DNA of 64,000 nt from Herbiconiux flava (lineage in GTDB: Bacteria > Actinomycetota > Actinomycetes > Actinomycetales > Microbacteriaceae): the NCBI RefSeq assembly GCF_013409865.1, contig NZ_JACCBM010000001.1, positions 744,001 to 808,000 of the forward strand. Reading direction: 5' to 3'. Positions 61,960 to 64,000 of the stretch are shown here, one piece after another. The notes beneath the pieces were generated by a model. That model ran no database searches. It worked only from the letters and a program-made list of their open reading frames with translations, and was not told the origin of the DNA. The stretch's first letter is position 1; every line of letters starts with the position of its first letter. The position numbers and the translations under genes were made by a program.

Positions 61960-62425
61960 TGGGCGAGCGAGAAGCCCGAACGGACGACTTCGATCGTACC
62001 GAACATCACTGACAGTGGAGACCAGGCTGGACCCACTGCGGCGATCGGCTACCCGTCTAATCGGGCCCGGCGGCCGTTACCAGCGAGATCCACCCACTGC
62101 GCCCACGTCACGCCCCGCGGTGAGGCGGTGAACACCCACGGTCTCCGCTGCGGGGGAGGGGTTCGATTAGGGAATCGTGTGGTGGCCGCCGAAGAACGGT
62201 CGCCTCCTCGTGCGCTGGTGGCATCGACTTCCAGAAATCGCCACTTCCGGTACGGCCCATCAACGTCGCCCGTCGAATCGGAAGTCCGTAGTTGGCGGGA
62301 CGTCGGGCGCCTGAGTGAGACCACCGACCTCCACCGACCTGCGAGCGACCTGGCTTCGACCCCGTGAGAAATCGGCGTTCTCTTCCTGCCTCGGATGCGA
62401 CACGGACAGACGCGCATCTGGTCGA

Positions 62426-62441
62426 TGTTTCACGTGAAACC
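62426..62441. promoter_or_regulatory. parS site 3
   Basis: TGTTTCACGTGAAACC, 15 of 16 bases of the parS consensus, in the middle of the parA-rsmG gap. Confidence 0.95.
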
Positions 62442-62884
62442 GATCCGATCGACGCGCAACGCGCCTTTTGACTGACCGAGCAGTATCTCCGGCCAGTGCT
62501 ACGCGAGGTCTGCACCGGCCCATCAGCCGTCAGCCCGTCATGGAGACATGCGGTGACGCCGATTGCGCACCATCATGGACTTCCGACCCACCCGCCGCCT
62601 CAGCGCGATTGAGTCGCGGCAAGTGGTCGCAGAATGGGCCCGATTCGCGGCAAACTGCTGCGATTCAGCGCGACTCAGCAGATGTGCGGAGATACTTGCC
62701 TCGTGGGCGGGCGACCGCGGCGCGGTCAGCTGCCGTGTCGCAGACGAGACCCTGTGGCTGCGCCCAGAGCGCCCGCGGGGCCAGGGGCGTGGCCGTCATG
62801 CGACGCGCGGCACCCGGGTCGGGATTACACGGGCCCGCTTCCCACACGGCGGATGGCGATTGGGGTCCGATGGGTCGAGAGGGT

Positions 62885-63592
62885 TCAGGGCACTCGAGCG
62901 CGGATGACGCGAGTCGTCTCGACCCCGAGGTCGGCGCCGAGCTCCATGACCTGGACGTCGGTGAGCTTGTACTTGCGGATCGCCTTTTCGGCGGCGGCGA
63001 TCTCGGCAGCGGCCGAGGCGCCCTTCATCAGGACGAGTTCGCCGCCCGAGCGGACCAGGGGAGCGGCCATCGGGATCAGCTTGCTGAAGGCGCTGACTGC
63101 GCGGGCCGTGAGCTGGTCGAGTTGGCCCTTGGGGTACTCCTGTGCCCGCTCGCGCACGACGGTCACGTTCGTGAGGGCGAGGTTCTGCTTCTGCTCGTTC
63201 AGCCAGGCGATGCGGCGCTCCATGGGCTCGATCAGCACGAAGTCCACGTCGGGGCGGGCGATAGCTAGGACGATACCCGGCAGGCCGGCTCCGCTTCCGA
63301 TGTCGCCTACGACTCCCGGCCGGAGGAGGGGAGCGATCACACCGCAGTTGATGATGTGACGGCTCCACAGGCGGGGGAGTTCCTGCGGACCGATGAGGCC
63401 GAGTTCCTCGCCGCGCGCGACGAGATCGGCGGCGTAGGCACGAGCGAGCTCAACGCGGTCGCCGAAGACGAGCGAAGCAGCAGCCGGTTCGGCCTCCGGT
63501 TGCGCCACCGGATCAGGGGAGCCGTCGAGGTTCGGCCCTGCCGTCGAGGAGAGAGACGCCGACGGGCCCACTGGGTCAACCACGCGATCCAC
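62885..63592 (-). CDS. rsmG: 16S rRNA (guanine-527-N7) methyltransferase
   Basis: A 235-residue SAM-dependent methyltransferase (GidB). The SAM motif VGDIGSGAGLPGIVLAIARP and LIEPMERRIAWLNE are clear, and LTARAVSAFSKLIPMAAPLV follows. The first 40 residues are Ser/Pro-rich and not conserved, so a GTG at 63580 is an alternative start. Position between jag and parA is standard. Confidence 0.94.
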   Translation of the reverse strand: MDRVVDPVGPSASLSSTAGPNLDGSPDPVAQPEAEPAAASLVFGDRVELARAYAADLVARGEELGLIGPQELPRLWSRHIINCGVIAPLLRPGVVGDIGSGAGLPGIVLAIARPDVDFVLIEPMERRIAWLNEQKQNLALTNVTVVRERAQEYPKGQLDQLTARAVSAFSKLIPMAAPLVRSGGELVLMKGASAAAEIAAAEKAIRKYKLTDVQVMELGADLGVETTRVIRARVP

Positions 63593-63607
63593 GTTTCACG
63601 TGAAACA
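63592..63607. promoter_or_regulatory. parS site 4, between jag and rsmG
   Basis: CGTTTCACGTGAAACA, 15 of 16 bases of the consensus. It fills exactly the gap between the jag stop (63608) and the rsmG GTG (63592). Confidence 0.95.
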
Positions 63608-64000
63608 TCAGCCCCGCGAGACGACCGTGTGCCGGTCGCGGCCTTCGCCCTCGGACTCCGAGGTGAGACCACGCGCAGCCACGATGTCATGCACGAGCTT
63701 GCGCTCGTAGGACGACATGGGCTCGAGGTGAGCAGCGTCGGAGCCCGCGTCCAGCTGGGCGACGGCGTCGTCGACGAGCTTCTCGAGCTCGCGCTGACGC
63801 TGTTCGCGGCTGCCACCGACGTCCAAGATCAGGCGCGAGAACTCGCCGGTCTTGGTCTGGACGGCGAGGCGGGTGAGCTCCTGCAGCGCGGCGACGGTGT
63901 CGGGCCGGGACAGGATACGAAGGTTGCTGTCGCCTGAGGCGTTCACCGAGATGTAGGCGCGGCCGTCGATGACCTCGATGTCGATATCGCCGTCGAGGTC
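63608..64000 (-). CDS. jag: Jag/KhpB RNA-binding protein, N-terminal part outside window
   Basis: The C-terminal 130 residues of a KH-R3H protein; the frame is open to the edge. The KH domain includes VNASGDSNLRILSRPDTVAALQ and SRLILDVGGSREQR. The R3H-like end has LEPMSSYERKLVHDIVAARGLTSESEGEG. It binds RNA and is linked to cell-envelope growth in other bacteria. Gene order implies yidC, rnpA, rpmH and oriC beyond the edge. Confidence 0.93.
   Translation of the reverse strand, partial: DLDGDIDIEVIDGRAYISVNASGDSNLRILSRPDTVAALQELTRLAVQTKTGEFSRLILDVGGSREQRQRELEKLVDDAVAQLDAGSDAAHLEPMSSYERKLVHDIVAARGLTSESEGEGRDRHTVVSRG

Larger units (their letters stand above)
61924..62884. other. 961-bp noncoding stretch between parA and rsmG
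   Basis: No convincing gene is visible on either strand; the open frames here lack ribosome sites and domain motifs. It contains parS sites 2 and 3. Near its right end TGAGTCGCG (62610-62618) and CGCGACTCA (62669-62677) form a perfect 9-bp inverted repeat, and TCGCGGCAA recurs directly at about 62614 and 62645. Confidence 0.6.

Noticed and set aside
62049..62515. Overlapping minus-strand frames in the parA-rsmG gap
   Set aside because: No ribosome sites, biased Arg/Ser composition and no recognisable motifs; a parS site also lies inside.

Overview
The window is high-GC chromosomal DNA of an actinobacterium, most likely family Microbacteriaceae. The supports are a C50-carotenoid (decaprenoxanthin-type) operon, a mycothiol route (inositol-phosphate synthase plus MshA/MshB), a SigR-type promoter before trxBA, and the order cca - DUF6049 - murJ - trxB - trxA - aminotransferase - ddl-like - parB - parA - rsmG - jag. 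That last block and four parS sites place the right end close to oriC, which should lie just beyond base 64000. Genus cannot be decided from sequence reading alone.

Layout. 1-6.7 kb: the end of a probable secreted SGNH hydrolase, then a tightly overlapping crtE-crtB-crtI-crtYe-crtYf-crtEb operon divergent from idi, with an operator-like inverted repeat between them. 6.8-13.1 kb: a stand-alone AlaRS catalytic core, dcd, tRNA-Gly(CCC), a small nucleoside hydrolase/MBL/dienelactone-hydrolase-like operon, and DUF2470 plus heme oxygenase behind a DtxR/IdeR-type iron box. 13.1-24.7 kb: envelope proteins (YhgE/Pip, MmpL with a degenerate ATPase-like tail, a cell-wall-binding-repeat protein), a Pif1-like helicase, an unknown membrane protein, and CopD-CtaG. 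24.8-29.2 kb: hup, Cys-motif-free ribosomal proteins S14/L33/L28, and zur-znuB-znuC-znuA with a Zur-like box. 29.2-34 kb: branched-chain 2-oxoacid dehydrogenase genes with a HisC-like aminotransferase. 34-41.2 kb: small enzymes, purB, membrane proteins, an MmpL with divergent marR, and a Tat-secreted protein.

41.2-43.7 kb is the accessory part: a lower-GC island next to dnaB. It holds a decayed internal fragment of dnaB, a DUF3800 (RNase H-fold) protein, a strongly structured noncoding stretch bounded by an 11-bp perfect inverted repeat, and a retron-like reverse transcriptase. I read this as a candidate retron (effector, ncRNA, RT), probably anti-phage. The RT should start at TTG 42633, not at the upstream ATG that lies inside the RNA structure.

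43.7-64 kb is core: dnaB, rplI-rpsR-ssb-rpsF, a fused MshA-MshB protein beside ino1, cca, DUF6049, murJ, SigR-promoted trxBA, a PLP aminotransferase, a ddl-like ligase and the ParAB/parS segregation region with a 961-bp noncoding gap. No rRNA, CRISPR array, insertion sequence or integrase was seen.
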